Positions 11,355-21,080 are shown, counted from the first letter of the stretch. The stretch: 64,000 bases of DNA from Nordella sp. HKS 07 (GCF_011046735.1 NZ_CP049258.1:1692001-1756000), one strand, 5' to 3'. Numbers and translations are program-made. Notes: a model not told the origin generated them from the sequence alone.

Positions 11355-12249
11355 TCAATCCGGCTGGAAGGCCTGGGCCTTGGCTTCGCCCGCCTTGCGC
11401 GTTTCCTCCGGCAGCCGTGCGACGAACTCATCGAGCCAGGCGTCGCTGCGCCCGCCCTCTCTGGCGAGGTTGTGCCATTTCACCGCTTCGATCGGATTGG
11501 CCTCGAACACACGGCCGGTGGCGAAGAGGAGTGCCACGCGATTCTGCGCCACCGGATTGCCGCGCTTGGCCGAAACGAGAAGCCATTGGGCGCCGACCTT
11601 CTCGTTTTTCTTCACCCCGTCGCCGCGGAAGACCATGATGCCGTAATCGAGGGCGGCATCGCGATGGCCCTTGACCGCGGCCTTGGCGAACCACTCGCCG
11701 GCCCTGATCCTGTTTTGCTCGACGCCGCGGCCCTCGGCGAAGAGAACGCCCAGATTATACTGGGAATCGGCATAGCCCTGCTCCGCCGCCTTATTGAACC
11801 ACTCCGCCGCTTCGAGCCAGTCGGGCGGCGTCTCGCTGGCGGCGAGCAGCCCCATGCGATGTTCGGCCTCTGGCTTGCCTTGCTTGGCGGCCTTTTCCAT
11901 CCAGTAGCGTCCGCGCTCCGGATCCGGATCGCCGAGCATCCCGTTGAGATAGATTTCGCCCAGCGAATATTCCGCGCCGAGATTGCCCTTGGCGGCGGAT
12001 TGAGCATACCAGTCGGCCGCCTTGTTGAGATCGGCAGTGACCCCCTGCCCCTTCTGATAGAGGACGCCCAGCATCGCCATGGCGCGCGCATCGCCCTTCT
12101 TGGCGAGCGCCTCGGCGATCGCCCTGGCCCCCCTTGTAATCCTTGTCCTCGTAAAGGGAGACCGCTTCCTCATAGGCCGGCTGGGCCATGACCGGGCCGG
12201 ATACGGCGAGGGCCAGCAGCAGCAGAAGAAGAGCGGCAATGCGGTTCAT
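11355..12249 (-). pseudogene. Secreted Sel1-repeat (TPR-like) protein, frameshifted at a G6 run
   Basis: The gene starts at 12249 with a clear signal peptide (MNRIAALLLLLLALAVSGPVMAQ) and continues EEAVSLYEDKDYKGG. The rest of the protein, with about six Sel1 repeats (for example AMAMLGVLYQKGQGV, AEYSLGEIYLNG, SQYNLGVLFAEGRGV), is in another frame. The switch falls at six G's on the coding strand (12128-12133); removing one G joins both halves as DYKGARAIAEALAKKGDARA. Sel1 proteins are periplasmic or signalling scaffolds. The ATG overlaps the TGA of the upstream ThiE-like gene by four bases, a pairing that supports the restored start. It may be a real loss, a slippage-prone site, or a sequencing error; an intact reading would be about 297 residues. 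Confidence 0.8.
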
Positions 12250-12815
12250 GGGGCCTCGGCTGAAATCGCCTGCATGAGCTCGGTGACGATGCGCCGGGCC
12301 TCTTCGGGTGACGTCCAGATCGACTCCGGTGGGCGGATGAAATCGGGCTGTTGCGTCAATAATGCGGCAACCGCCTCAGGCGCCACCGGATCGGCGGCGA
12401 TGCAGGGCACCTCGAACAGGTTCGACCACCAGGCGATGATCGGCTCCTCATGCGGTTTGAGGCGGGCCTGATTGAAGGCGATATACTCGGCGCCCGCTTC
12501 GGCGAGGTCCATGGCGACATGGCGCGACGTGCCGCACAGCGCGCCGATGATCTTGTCGGCGCCCAGGAGCTTGCGGGCATGGTCGTAATCGGCGCGATTG
12601 GTGACTTCGATGCCGTCGCAGGCTTGCGCGTGTTTTTCATCGAGGCAAAGCAGCGCCACGCCGTGCTCGCGAGCGACCGGTAAAAGGAGACCCACCAGGC
12701 CGCCGGGTGCCAGCGCGCTGGCGACATCGCCCGCTTCGCAGGCCGCCGCAAAGCAGCGCAGCGCATGGGGACCGGTCGTCTCGGGGACGACGAGATGAAG
12801 ACGGGGCTGCGCCAT
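12246..12815 (-). CDS. Thiamine-phosphate-synthase-like (ThiE/TenI family) protein
   Basis: A 189-residue protein of the TMP synthase/TenI family, a TIM barrel. Visible traits are the N-terminal LHLVVPETTGP, the central block KIIGALCGTSRHVAMDLAEAGAEYIAF (phosphate/active-site strand of ThiE-like proteins) and a C-terminal part that lacks the full ThiE glycine-rich GGI motif. True ThiE joins the thiazole and pyrimidine halves of thiamine; proteins of this divergent alphaproteobacterial subgroup are usually annotated only as thiamine phosphate synthase and may have another role. No thiamine genes or THI-box are nearby. The start at 12815 matches the family; the frame runs upstream into the adjacent repeat. 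It overlaps the Sel1 gene by ATGA. Confidence 0.7.
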   Translation of the reverse strand: MAQPRLHLVVPETTGPHALRCFAAACEAGDVASALAPGGLVGLLLPVAREHGVALLCLDEKHAQACDGIEVTNRADYDHARKLLGADKIIGALCGTSRHVAMDLAEAGAEYIAFNQARLKPHEEPIIAWWSNLFEVPCIAADPVAPEAVAALLTQQPDFIRPPESIWTSPEEARRIVTELMQAISAEAP

Positions 12816-12912
12816 GGCTGATTCGGAGTCCTCCTTCCCCCGTTCAATCAGAGAAGGCAGCGGAAGGCAAACGGTCTGGGAAGTCTCCTCGCTTTCCCCG
12901 GAGGAATGAAAT

Positions 12913-13029
12913 CCCTCACGCTGAGGTGCCCGCCGAAGGCGGGCCTCGAAGCGTCCATCAGCACAATTATTGAAAGACACCCTTCGAGGCTCCCCAGGCG
13001 CAAGGCCGGGGTCGCGCCTCAGGGTGAGG
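12913..13029. repeat. Palindromic repeat family B, copy 1
   Basis: 117-base element bounded by CCCTCACGCTGAGGTG on the left and CGCCTCAGGGTGAGG on the right, with an inner GGCCTCGAAG / CCTTCGAGGC pair. A second copy with the same order of blocks is at 20959-21080. It fills the gap between the ThiE-like gene and the M81 peptidase gene, close to the latter's 3' end. Confidence 0.8.
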
Positions 13030-13068
13030 AGATAGCCAGCTTCATAAATAGCTTCATAAATAAAGCCC

Positions 13069-14538
13069 CTAACTGAACGGGTCTTCCACCCGCGGCCACA
13101 ACTTGCGCGTGAGCTTGCGGTAATTGGTGACGCGCGGATTGTTCGGATAGGCGGCACCCGCCGCGACATAGATCACTTCCGAAGCGATCGGCGCGAAGCC
13201 GGCATAGAAGTGATTGGTCGACTTCACCACCAGGAGCGGCTGTGCCAGGGGATCGATGCCGAGATTGGAAAAGATGTCGGGCTCGAAGGTCTGGGTGCGG
13301 TTGGTGTTGAGGATGACGTCGATCTCGCTTCCGGCGATCCGCACCACCGCGGCCGGCCCGAGCGTCACCCGGCTGCCGCCGAAGCTCTGCCAGCCCTCCT
13401 GGACGACCTTGCGCACGATCACCCGCGCATCGACGGGCTCGCCGCCCAAAGGCCCGGACTTGCCGCCGATGCGCAGCTCGATCTCCGCCCCCTCGCCCGC
13501 GCCATGGGCGAAACTGACCGCTATCGGATCCCAGATCGTCGCCAGCGCCGCCTTAGGGACGCGCCGCTCGATCATCCGGCGCAAGAGCAGCGTGCCGTCG
13601 CCCGCCACACCGCCCCCCGGATTGTCCCACATATCGGCGACGACCGCCGGCTGGCCGGGCTTCGTCACCTGCAACGCCCGGTCGAGGCCTGCATCGATGC
13701 TCATGACCGGCATCATCGTCTGGCCGCGCAAGGCGAAGATCTCGCGCCCCAGCGCTTCGGCGAGACGATCGCCCTTGGCTTGCGCGTCATCGCTCACCAC
13801 CAGCATGCGGCTGCCCATTTCGGGCACGTCGGCCGCCATGAAGCCGTGGATGAAGGAGACCGACAATATATCGTCCTTGCCCTGCAGGCCCTTCAGGCGG
13901 TCGACGAATGAGCGCATCGGCTCGCGGCTCGTCGGATACACATCGATCAGCCGGCAATCGAAAGAGGAGAGCTTCGGCTTGATCTCACCCTTGATCGCCC
14001 GCATCGCCAGATCGACGACATGCTCGCCGCGCTCGTAAAAATCCGTATGCGGGAATTCGAGGAAGGCGGCGAGGATATCGGCATTGGCGACGCGCTTGGG
14101 TGTCAGGTGGCTGTGCGGATCGAGCTCGGCGGCGATGACGACTTTGGGCCCCACCAGCGCGCGCACGCGCGCCAGGATGTCGCCTTCGCAATCGTCATAG
14201 CCTTGCGCCACCATGGCGCCATGGAGGCCGAGCACAACGCCGTCGACAGGAAGTGCTGCCTTGAGCTCTGCCAGGATGGCGTCGCGCAGTCCTTCATAAG
14301 CCTCCCGGTTGAGAAGGCCGCCGGGCTCGGCCCAGGCGGCTGTCCCCTCGATCACCTCGAGGCTATCGTCCTGGCGCGCCCGCCGGCGCAGCACCAGCAT
14401 CGGCGAGGAGCACAAGGTCGGCGTCTCCGGATGCCTGCCGGGGGCTGCGTAGAACGCCATCTCGAAGCTGGCGCGATCCGTCGGCACCGGCGAGAATGTA
14501 TTGGTCTCCGTCGCGAACGACGCCGTGAAGATGCGCAT
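13069..14538 (-). CDS. M81 family metallopeptidase (MlrC/microcystinase-C family)
   Basis: A 489-residue protein of the M81 family, whose founder MlrC cuts linear products of microcystin. Typical blocks are the N-terminal ASFATETNTFSPVPT, LHGAMVAQGYDDCEGDIL (about 104-121), a metal-site region AELDPHSHLTP, FPHTDFYERG and ADMWDNPGGGVAGD. No signal peptide, so it acts in the cytosol. It is the last gene of a group with a RidA protein and a sugar-type ABC importer, so it probably hydrolyses an amide or peptide bond in the imported compound; most M81 members next to ABC importers have no tested substrate. The start at 14538 fits the family N-terminus, 11 bases after the RidA stop. Confidence 0.87.
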   Translation of the reverse strand: MRIFTASFATETNTFSPVPTDRASFEMAFYAAPGRHPETPTLCSSPMLVLRRRARQDDSLEVIEGTAAWAEPGGLLNREAYEGLRDAILAELKAALPVDGVVLGLHGAMVAQGYDDCEGDILARVRALVGPKVVIAAELDPHSHLTPKRVANADILAAFLEFPHTDFYERGEHVVDLAMRAIKGEIKPKLSSFDCRLIDVYPTSREPMRSFVDRLKGLQGKDDILSVSFIHGFMAADVPEMGSRMLVVSDDAQAKGDRLAEALGREIFALRGQTMMPVMSIDAGLDRALQVTKPGQPAVVADMWDNPGGGVAGDGTLLLRRMIERRVPKAALATIWDPIAVSFAHGAGEGAEIELRIGGKSGPLGGEPVDARVIVRKVVQEGWQSFGGSRVTLGPAAVVRIAGSEIDVILNTNRTQTFEPDIFSNLGIDPLAQPLLVVKSTNHFYAGFAPIASEVIYVAAGAAYPNNPRVTNYRKLTRKLWPRVEDPFS

Positions 14539-14549
14539 CGTGAAGATTA

Positions 14550-14915
14550 CTACCTGGGCGAGTAGGCGATGGCTTCGATCTCGACCTTAATGTCGATCAT
14601 CAGCCGGCTCTCGGCGGTGGTGCGCGCCGGCGGCTCCTTGGCGAAGAAGGTCCCGTAGACCTGGTTGAAGCCGCCGAAGTCGCGCGCATCCTCGAGCCAT
14701 ACGGTGGTCTTGACCACTTCATCCATCGTGGCGCCGGCCAGCGCCAATGCGGCTTTGACATTCTCCAGCACCTGGCGCGTCTGCTCCTTGATGCCGCCAT
14801 GCACGATGTTGCCCTGCGCATCGACCGGCACCTGTCCCGACACATAGACGAAATCGCCGGCCCGCACGGCGGGCGACAGGGGGACATGCGATGTGCCGAA
14901 AACCTGCTTCTTCAT
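14550..14915 (-). CDS. RidA family protein (enamine/imine deaminase)
   Basis: A 121-residue RidA/YjgF/UK114 protein, the normal length for this trimeric family. Visible signatures are GDFVYVSGQVPVDAQGNIVHGGIKEQT and the C-terminal VEIEAIAYSP. The Arg in PPAR, equivalent to the substrate-carboxylate-binding Arg of RidA, is kept. RidA proteins hydrolyse reactive enamine/imine intermediates made by PLP enzymes; subgroup members in catabolic operons work on operon-specific imines. Located between the M81 peptidase and the permease genes on the same strand, it suggests that the imported compound is an amine, amide or amino acid derivative rather than a plain sugar. Confidence 0.9.
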   Translation of the reverse strand: MKKQVFGTSHVPLSPAVRAGDFVYVSGQVPVDAQGNIVHGGIKEQTRQVLENVKAALALAGATMDEVVKTTVWLEDARDFGGFNQVYGTFFAKEPPARTTAESRLMIDIKVEIEAIAYSPR

Positions 14916-14928
14916 GGATTATTCCTTT

Positions 14929-15750
14929 TCATTTGACCGCGCCGAGCGAAAGGCCGCGCACCAGGTAACGTTGCAGCCAGGCGAAGAGAATGGCAACGGG
15001 TATGGTGGCGACGAGGGTTGCCGCCATCACATGATGCCATTCGACGGTGTAGCGCCCGGCGACCAGCGAGAACACCTGGATGGGCAGGGTGTAGCTCTCC
15101 TGGCGGCGCAACAGCGTCAGCGCGATGACAAACTCGTTCCAGGCATTGATGAAGGTGAAGATGGCGGTGACCGCGATGGCGGGCGTCACCAGAGGCAGGA
15201 ACACCTTGACCAGCGTCTGCGACCGCGACGCGCCTTCAATCCATGCCGCCTCCTCGAGATCCTTCGGGATGGTGGCGAAATAGCTCTGCAGCATCCACAC
15301 GGTGAAGGCGATGTTGAAGGCCATGTAGATGACGCCGACGGTCGGCACATTGTCGACGAGGCCGAGCGTGGCGATGAGGCGGAACAGGCCGACCACCAGC
15401 ACGATCGGCGACAGCATCTGCGAGACGAGCAGGAACTGGTTGAAGGCGCCGCGGGCGCGGAAGCGATAGCGCGACAGCGCATAGGCCGCCGGGATGGAGA
15501 CCAGGATGGCGCCGAGCGTGGCGATGAGCGACGTATAGAGCGAATTGAACAGCGCCCGGCCGAAATTGGTGGCCGTCCACATGTCGATGAAATTCCGCCA
15601 GCGGATCTCGCTCGGCCACCAGGTCGGATTGAGCACCTCGGCTTGCGGCTTGACCGCGGTGATGAACATGACCGCGAAGGGGAACAGCGACAGCACCACG
15701 AGCGGCGAGAGGACCGCCCAGGCGATGAGGGAGCGTTTGAGCTTGCTCAT
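14929..15750 (-). CDS. Carbohydrate-type ABC importer permease (MalG/UgpE family)
   Basis: A 273-residue inner-membrane permease with six predicted helices. The cytoplasmic EAA loop EEAAWIEGASRSQTLVKVFLPL binds the ATPase. It is paired with the MalF-type permease encoded directly upstream (start and stop overlap by one base), forming the membrane channel of a CUT1-type importer. It ends before the RidA gene, 13 bases away. Confidence 0.93.
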   Translation of the reverse strand: MSKLKRSLIAWAVLSPLVVLSLFPFAVMFITAVKPQAEVLNPTWWPSEIRWRNFIDMWTATNFGRALFNSLYTSLIATLGAILVSIPAAYALSRYRFRARGAFNQFLLVSQMLSPIVLVVGLFRLIATLGLVDNVPTVGVIYMAFNIAFTVWMLQSYFATIPKDLEEAAWIEGASRSQTLVKVFLPLVTPAIAVTAIFTFINAWNEFVIALTLLRRQESYTLPIQVFSLVAGRYTVEWHHVMAATLVATIPVAILFAWLQRYLVRGLSLGAVK

Positions 15751-16625
15751 CAGGCTTCGCGCTCCTTCATAGCGAGCCGCACATAGATGATGGTGAAGAC
15801 GAGCAGGATCGCCAGCATGATGAGCGACACCGCCGAGGCCTCGCCCAGCTTGCCGATGCGGAAGCCGAGCTTGTAGAGATGGGTCACCAATATGTCGGTC
15901 GAGTTGGCGGGCCCGCCCTGCGTCGTCACCCAGATGATCGGGAAGGAGTTGAACACATAGATCGTGTTGAGCACCAGCGCGATATTCACGAAGGGCTTGA
16001 GCAGCGGCAAGGTGATATGGCGGAACTGCTGCAGGCGCGAGGCGCCTTCCAGCGCCGAGGCCTCATAGAGGTCCTGCGGGATGGAAGACAGTCCGCCGAG
16101 GAAGATCGTCGTGGTGAAAGGCACCGTCACCAATATGCCGATCAGGACCTGCATGGTGAAAGCGAGGTCGCCGCTCGCCAGCCATTGCACGTTCTCGCTG
16201 ATCAGCCCCAAGCCCATCAGCGCCGAGTTGAGCATGCCGCTTTCGCCATTGAGCGCCCAGCGCCACACCACCGCCGTCATGGTGAGCGAGACGGCCCAGG
16301 GCAGCATCAGGATGACGCGCGCGATGTCGCGGCCGTAGAAGTCCTCATTGAGGATGAGCGCCACCGGCACCGAGACGAGCAATGCGCCCCCAACGACAAG
16401 AAGCGTCCACAGGCCGGTGCGCCACAAAGCCGAGATGAAGTCGGCATTGGCGAAGAGCGCCGCGAAATTGGCGAAGTCGTTCCAGCCCTTGAGCTGGCCG
16501 AAACGGTTCACGTCGTTGGTGGCGATCTCGATCAGGCTGCCGACCGGCCAGAAGATGATCGCCGCCGCCAGCACGAGGCTCGGCAGGATGAGCAGATAGG
16601 GTATGGCAGCCTGGCGGGAGGTCAT
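15750..16625 (-). CDS. Carbohydrate-type ABC importer permease (MalF/UgpA family)
   Basis: A 291-residue CUT1-type permease with six predicted helices, starting [20 protein letters not shown]. The EAA loop is [23 protein letters not shown]. The start at 16625 was chosen because the 47 in-frame codons before it lie in an intergenic repeat and encode proline-rich sequence unlike a permease. It forms the heterodimeric channel with the following gene. Confidence 0.92.
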   Translation of the reverse strand: MTSRQAAIPYLLILPSLVLAAAIIFWPVGSLIEIATNDVNRFGQLKGWNDFANFAALFANADFISALWRTGLWTLLVVGGALLVSVPVALILNEDFYGRDIARVILMLPWAVSLTMTAVVWRWALNGESGMLNSALMGLGLISENVQWLASGDLAFTMQVLIGILVTVPFTTTIFLGGLSSIPQDLYEASALEGASRLQQFRHITLPLLKPFVNIALVLNTIYVFNSFPIIWVTTQGGPANSTDILVTHLYKLGFRIGKLGEASAVSLIMLAILLVFTIIYVRLAMKEREA

Positions 16626-16669
16626 GATGGAGAGGCTAAAGCATCGGCCCGAAGAATGCGCACAATTTA

Positions 16670-16797
16670 CCCTCGCCCCCTGCGGGGGAGCATTGGGAGG
16701 GTGAGGGGGAACAGGCGGTGGAGCACTTGCGCATCTGATCAGGACCTTCCGCCGGTTCCCCCTCACCCTAACCCTCTCCCCCGCAGGGGGAGAGGGG
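16670..16797. repeat. Palindromic repeat family C (CCCTC-rich), copy 1
   Basis: Element with CCCTCGCCCCCTGCGGGGGAG at the left (a hairpin) and the complementary CTCTCCCCCGCAGGGGGAGAGGGG at the right, plus an inner GGGAGGGTGAGGGGGAAC / GTTCCCCCTCACCC pair. Related elements lie at 24290, 26621, 31776, 32902 and 43960, with short forms at 42315, 47986 and 54426. It sits between the binding-protein gene and the permease genes, where a stable stem could protect the upstream mRNA and lower expression of the permeases. Confidence 0.85.
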
Positions 16798-16809
16798 ATA
16801 TAAACCTGC

Positions 16810-18051
16810 TTACTTCTGACTCTGCAGGATGCCGTTGATCTCCTCGGCGGTGGCCTTCAGCGTCGCGTCGGGCTCACCTTCGCCGAGATAGATCTTCTGC
16901 AGCGCGTCGGAGGTCTTCTGCGCCACCTCTTCCCAACCGGGGATGACCGGCGCGAAGCGGGCCGAGGGCAGAAGATCGGTGAACGCCTTGAGATCGGCGT
17001 TGTTCACATAGTAGTCCATCTTCGCCTCTTCCTTGTTCACCGGCAGGAAGCCTTCGCCTTGCGTGAACTTGGCGCGCATGTCGGTGGTGAAGAGATAGTC
17101 GAGGAACTTCCAGGCCTCTTCCTTGTTCTGCGAGTTCTTGAACATGATGATCGAGTCGGTCACGCCATAGGTGCCGCGCGCCCCCGTCGGGCCCGCAGGG
17201 ATAGCGGCGACGCCATATTTGAGGTTCGGCGCTTCTTCCTTGATCTGGTTGGAGAGGAAGGGCGCGGTGATCATCATGCCGATCTTGCCCTGCTTGAACA
17301 GGTTCTGCACGTCCTCGCGCGCGAAGGAGGTGACGCCCGGCTGGGTAAGCTTCTTGTCGATCAGTTCCTTGTAGAGCTTGGCGGCGGCGATGGCGCCGTC
17401 GCTGGACAGGCCGGACTTGCCATCCTTGTCGAGGATTTCGACGCCCTGCGACCACATCGCATAGTAGTAATAGACGTCGGTCTCGATTTCCTTGCCCTGC
17501 AGGCCGTAGCCATAGACGCCACCACCGAGCGCGGAAATCTTCTCAGCCGCGGCCTTGAGGTCGTCCCAGGTCTTCGGCGGCTCGGCGATGCCGGCCTTCT
17601 CGAACAGCTCCTTGTTGTAATACATGGCGCGCGCCGAGGCGGCGATCGGCAGACCATAGGTCTTGCCGTCCATGACGGAGGGCGACAGGAAGGTCTCGAT
17701 GAAGCGGTCCTTGAATTCCGGCGTGATGAAGCCGTCGAGCGGCTCGGCCACGTCCTGTTTCACGAAGTCGATGAGCCAGCGCGTGCCGATGATCGACAGA
17801 TCGGCGTTGCTGCCCGCCCCGATATCGGTGGTGAGCTTCTGCAGGAGCACGTCCCACGGCACGACCTCGATCTGGATGTCGACTCCCGGATTGGCCGCCT
17901 CGAAGGCCTTCTCGGCCTCGGCGAAATAGGGCCCGGTCTTGGCGCTGTATTCAGCGACGGTGACGCGCACCGTGCCGGCGAGCGCGACACTGGTGAGCGC
18001 TGCGAGGCTCAGGCCGGCGGCCAGAATCGTCTTCAAAAATCGGCTTTTCAT
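16810..18051 (-). CDS. Extracellular solute-binding protein of sugar-type ABC importer (SBP family 1)
   Basis: A 413-residue periplasmic binding protein. Signal peptide residues 1-25 ([25 protein letters not shown]) are followed by a family-1 (MalE/UgpB-like) fold with blocks [36 protein letters not shown] and a C-terminal [12 protein letters not shown]. It binds the substrate for the two permeases downstream and the ATPase encoded divergently. The start at 18051 begins the signal peptide and has GGAGGAAACC directly before it; the 49 upstream in-frame codons are rejected. Ligand unknown; CUT1 systems usually take oligosaccharides or glycerophosphate, but the RidA and M81 partners point to a nitrogen-containing ligand. 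Confidence 0.92.
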   Translation of the reverse strand: MKSRFLKTILAAGLSLAALTSVALAGTVRVTVAEYSAKTGPYFAEAEKAFEAANPGVDIQIEVVPWDVLLQKLTTDIGAGSNADLSIIGTRWLIDFVKQDVAEPLDGFITPEFKDRFIETFLSPSVMDGKTYGLPIAASARAMYYNKELFEKAGIAEPPKTWDDLKAAAEKISALGGGVYGYGLQGKEIETDVYYYYAMWSQGVEILDKDGKSGLSSDGAIAAAKLYKELIDKKLTQPGVTSFAREDVQNLFKQGKIGMMITAPFLSNQIKEEAPNLKYGVAAIPAGPTGARGTYGVTDSIIMFKNSQNKEEAWKFLDYLFTTDMRAKFTQGEGFLPVNKEEAKMDYYVNNADLKAFTDLLPSARFAPVIPGWEEVAQKTSDALQKIYLGEGEPDATLKATAEEINGILQSQK

Positions 18052-18221
18052 GGTTTCCTCCTCAGTCAGGATGGGGGTGGGAGCCCCTGTTGTCGGGCCT
18101 TCATCACATCGCATATTCGATGTTGCTTTGTTACATACTTTCAAAAATAAGGAAAAACAAGCGGAATTAATGTTGCTAACTTGCATAATTGGGTACAAAC
18201 TAGAAAAAACGGCGAGGAAAC
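18052..18221. promoter_or_regulatory. Divergent promoter region of the ABC locus
   Basis: A 170-base region, markedly AT-rich from about 18110, between the divergent binding-protein and dehydrogenase genes. Two similar direct repeats, TACATACTTTCAAAAA (18132) and TACAAACTAGAAAAAA (18194), are 62 bases apart and are candidates for binding sites of the RpiR-type regulator encoded at the end of the plus-strand group. A ribosome site GGCGAGGAAAC precedes the dehydrogenase start. Confidence 0.5.
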
Positions 18222-18989
18222 ATGACGGGTCTCAAGGGAAAAAAAGTCATCATCACAGGGGCTGGCGGCGGCATCGGCTCGGCTCTGGTCCAGGCTTTCC
18301 ACCGTGAGGGCGCGACCGTCATCGCCTGTGACCGCACGAACCAGACGGACGAGCCTATCCAGCCCGATCACCTCGAGGTCTTCGACCTCCTCGACCCCGC
18401 CCAGATCGGCAAGGCGGCGGAGAACATCGTTGCCAAGTTCGGCGCCCCCGACTGCCTCATCAACAACGCCGGCTGGACGCGCGCCGAATTGATGGAGGAC
18501 GTGACCAACGAGGTCATTGCGCGCGAATTGCAGCTCAATCTCTCGGGCGTCATGCAGTTCACGCAAGGGCTCCTGCCGGCGATGCTCGAGCGCAAGGTCG
18601 GCAGCATCGTTTTCATCAGCTCGGTCAACGCGCTGATGCATTTCGGCAATCCCGTCTATGCCGCGGCCAAATCCGGCATCGAGGCTTATTCGCGCGCCAT
18701 CGCCGTCGAACATGGCGCCTTCGGCATCCGCTCCAACAGCGTCTGCCCGGGCTCGACCCGCACCCATGCTTGGGACCACCGCCTCGAGGCCGAGCCGTTG
18801 CTTCTGCCACGCGTCACCAGGCTCTACCCGCTGCAAAGGCTGGTGACGCCCGAGGAAGTGGCCAATGCCGTCCTGTTCCTCGCCTCGCCTCTGTCGAGCG
18901 GCATCACCGGTGTAACCTTGCCGGTTGACGCCGGCGCCACGGCGGGCTTCCTTCCCTTCATCGACACGGTTCTCAAGGGCGTATCATGA
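18222..18989 (+). CDS. Short-chain dehydrogenase/reductase (SDR)
   Basis: A 255-residue classical SDR. The NAD(P)-binding glycine motif is TGAGGGIG (12-19), the NNAG motif is present, and the catalytic Ser and YAAAK (Tyr-x-x-x-Lys) follow. Such enzymes oxidise or reduce an alcohol/carbonyl group, here presumably on the compound brought in by the adjacent ABC importer. It is the first gene of the plus-strand operon and overlaps the ATPase gene by four bases (ATGA). Confidence 0.9.
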   Translation: MTGLKGKKVIITGAGGGIGSALVQAFHREGATVIACDRTNQTDEPIQPDHLEVFDLLDPAQIGKAAENIVAKFGAPDCLINNAGWTRAELMEDVTNEVIARELQLNLSGVMQFTQGLLPAMLERKVGSIVFISSVNALMHFGNPVYAAAKSGIEAYSRAIAVEHGAFGIRSNSVCPGSTRTHAWDHRLEAEPLLLPRVTRLYPLQRLVTPEEVANAVLFLASPLSSGITGVTLPVDAGATAGFLPFIDTVLKGVS

Positions 18990-20059
18990 GCACAGTCAGT
19001 CTGCGCGGCATCGCCAAGCACTTCGGCGCGGTGACGATCATCCCCAAGGGCCTCGATCTCGACATCGCCGACGGCGAGTTCGTCGTGCTGGTCGGCCCAT
19101 CGGGCTGCGGCAAGTCCACCCTTCTGCGCATGATCGCGGGGCTCGAGGATATCAGCGACGGCGAGCTGTGCATCGGTGACAGGCGCGCCAACGAGCTGAG
19201 CCCCCAGGAGCGCAACATCGCCATGGTGTTCCAGTCCTATGCGCTGTTCCCGCATATGACGGCGAAGGACAATATCGGTTTCGGCCCGCGCATCCGCAAG
19301 GAAGCGGGAGGCGCCATCTCCGACAAGGTCGGCAAGGCGGCCGGCATTCTCAATCTGCACGACTATCTCGACCGCTATCCGCGTCAATTGTCGGGCGGCC
19401 AGCGCCAGCGCGTCGCCATGGGCCGCGCCATCGTCCGCGATCCGGATGTGTTCCTGTTCGACGAGCCGCTCTCCAATCTCGACGCGCAATTGCGCGTGCA
19501 GATGCGCACCGAGATCAAGGCGCTGCATCAGCGGCTCGGCTCGACCATCGTCTATGTGACGCATGACCAGATCGAGGCCATGACCATGGCCGACCGCATC
19601 GTGGTGATGAACAAGGGTCGCATCGAGCAGGCGGGCTCGCCGCTCGATCTCTACGACAATCCGGCCACCCGATTCGTGGCGAGCTTTCTGGGGTCGCCCT
19701 CGATGAGCTTCGTGCCCGGACGGGTGAAGAAAACCGGCGACGGCGCCGCCGTCGTCACCGATGACGGTGTCACCTTGCCGACCCGCATGCTGGCCGCCGC
19801 CAATGACGGCCGTGCCGTCGAAGTGGGCATGCGGCCCGAGCATTTCCGCCTCGCCGACAAGGGCCAGGGCCTGCCCTTCAAGGTCGATGTGATCGAGCCG
19901 ACCGGATCGGAGACCCATCTCTATGGTGCGATCGCCGGCACACCCGTGCGCTGCGTCTTCCGCGAACGCCTCAAGCTGGCACCCGGCGCCGAGATCGGCC
20001 TCGCTATCGACGCGGCGCTGACCCATGTCTTCGACCGCGAGACGGGGCGCCCGGTGTGA
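18986..20059 (+). CDS. ABC importer ATPase (MalK/UgpC family)
   Basis: A 357-residue CUT1-type ATPase. Walker A GPSGCGKS is at 37-44, signature LSGGQRQR at 135-142, Walker B VFLFDE at 155-160, and the H-loop is in [10 protein letters not shown]. Residues from about 235 form the TOBE/OB-like regulatory domain of the MalK family, ending with [14 protein letters not shown]. It energises the importer whose binding protein and permeases are encoded divergently. It overlaps both neighbours by four bases (ATGA, GTGA), so the three plus-strand genes form one operon. Confidence 0.94.
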   Translation: MSTVSLRGIAKHFGAVTIIPKGLDLDIADGEFVVLVGPSGCGKSTLLRMIAGLEDISDGELCIGDRRANELSPQERNIAMVFQSYALFPHMTAKDNIGFGPRIRKEAGGAISDKVGKAAGILNLHDYLDRYPRQLSGGQRQRVAMGRAIVRDPDVFLFDEPLSNLDAQLRVQMRTEIKALHQRLGSTIVYVTHDQIEAMTMADRIVVMNKGRIEQAGSPLDLYDNPATRFVASFLGSPSMSFVPGRVKKTGDGAAVVTDDGVTLPTRMLAAANDGRAVEVGMRPEHFRLADKGQGLPFKVDVIEPTGSETHLYGAIAGTPVRCVFRERLKLAPGAEIGLAIDAALTHVFDRETGRPV

Positions 20060-20937
20060 ACGACATCATCGATATCGTCGCGCGGCTGCGCGAGCGCTCG
20101 GAGGACGGCTCCAAGTCCGACCGTCGCCTGGCGCAGCTCATTCTCGACGATATCGATTTCGCCTCCAAGGCGGCGATCGCCGATCTGGCGGCGCGCGCCG
20201 AAGTCAGCGAGCCGACGGTGACGCGCTTCTGCCGGGGCCTGGGCTGCGAGGGCACCCGCGATTTCAAGTTCAAGCTCGCCCAGGCGCTGGCGGTGGGGGC
20301 GCTCTATCTCAATCCGGCGCCGCTCAACCGCGACGCCCGCGAGGAGCGCACCCTGCAGGCGATCTGCGACAGCGCCATCACGGCCATCGAGCAGCTCAAA
20401 CCCACGCTCGATCTCGGTGCCATCGCCCAATTGAGCGTCAGGATCACCGAGAGCCCGCATGTGCTGATCTACGGCTCGGGCGGAATTTCCTCGATGATGG
20501 CGGTGGAATTGCAGAACCGCCTGTTCCGCTTCCGCATCAATGCGGTGTCGCATATAGACGGTCAGATGCAGCGCATGACCTCCGCCGTCGCCGACAAATC
20601 GACCCTCGTCATCGGCTTCTCGGTGTCGGGCTATGCCCGCTCCGTGGTCGACGCGGTGATGGTGGCCCGCCAATATGGCGCTCACACGGCCGCCATCACC
20701 GCAACGCCCTCCGCACTCGCCGAAGCGGCCCATATCGTGGTGCCCTTCCAGACCTATGAGGACAGCCACATCTACAAGCCGACCTCGTCGCGCTACGCCC
20801 TGCTCGCCATCGTCGACGTCATCGCCACCATGGTGGCCGAAAATATGGGACCGCGCGTCATCGAGGGCATGCGCCGCATCAAGCAGAGCCTCAATATGCT
20901 GAAGGTGGACGATCCGCGTCTGCCGCTGGGTGATTGA
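20056..20937 (+). CDS. MurR/RpiR family transcriptional regulator
   Basis: A 293-residue regulator with an N-terminal HTH_6 domain (about 1-75, core [24 protein letters not shown]) and a C-terminal SIS sugar-phosphate-binding domain (about 125-265, with [13 protein letters not shown] and [15 protein letters not shown]). The start is GTG, overlapping the ATPase stop as GTGA. RpiR proteins sense phosphorylated sugars and mostly repress catabolic genes; it likely controls the divergent ABC locus it belongs to. The SIS domain hints that a phosphosugar or amino-sugar phosphate is the inducer. Confidence 0.92.
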   Translation: MNDIIDIVARLRERSEDGSKSDRRLAQLILDDIDFASKAAIADLAARAEVSEPTVTRFCRGLGCEGTRDFKFKLAQALAVGALYLNPAPLNRDAREERTLQAICDSAITAIEQLKPTLDLGAIAQLSVRITESPHVLIYGSGGISSMMAVELQNRLFRFRINAVSHIDGQMQRMTSAVADKSTLVIGFSVSGYARSVVDAVMVARQYGAHTAAITATPSALAEAAHIVVPFQTYEDSHIYKPTSSRYALLAIVDVIATMVAENMGPRVIEGMRRIKQSLNMLKVDDPRLPLGD

Positions 20938-20958
20938 TTGGCACTATCTCTCTACATT

Positions 20959-21080
20959 CCTCATGCTGAGGTGGCCGCGAAGCGGCCCTCGAAGCATCCG
21001 GCAGAATAGAGCGAAGAGTGGTGAAGCATACCCTTCGAGGCTCCCCCGGCTCAAGGCCGGGGTCGCACCTCAGGGTGAGG
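20959..21080. repeat. Palindromic repeat family B, copy 2
   Basis: Bounded by CCTCATGCTGAGGTGGCCGC at the left and CACCTCAGGGTGAGG at the right, with the same inner GGCCCTCGAAG / CCTTCGAGGCTCCCC blocks as the copy at 12913-13029. It begins 21 bases after the RpiR stop and could act as the 3' end of that operon's transcript. Confidence 0.8.

Noticed and set aside
12128-12133. Programmed ribosomal frameshift in the Sel1 gene
   Set aside because: A G6 run alone is not a typical slippery heptamer with downstream structure, and Sel1 proteins are not known to use programmed frameshifting; mutation or error is simpler.
12246-12815. Assignment as genuine thiamine biosynthesis gene thiE
   Set aside because: No other thiamine genes or THI-box nearby and the family motifs are incomplete, so only a ThiE-like call is given.
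16634-16650. Additional family A repeat (GCATCGGCCCGAAGAATGCGC)
   Set aside because: Only the left arm resembles the family and the right arm is absent; too short to list as a copy.
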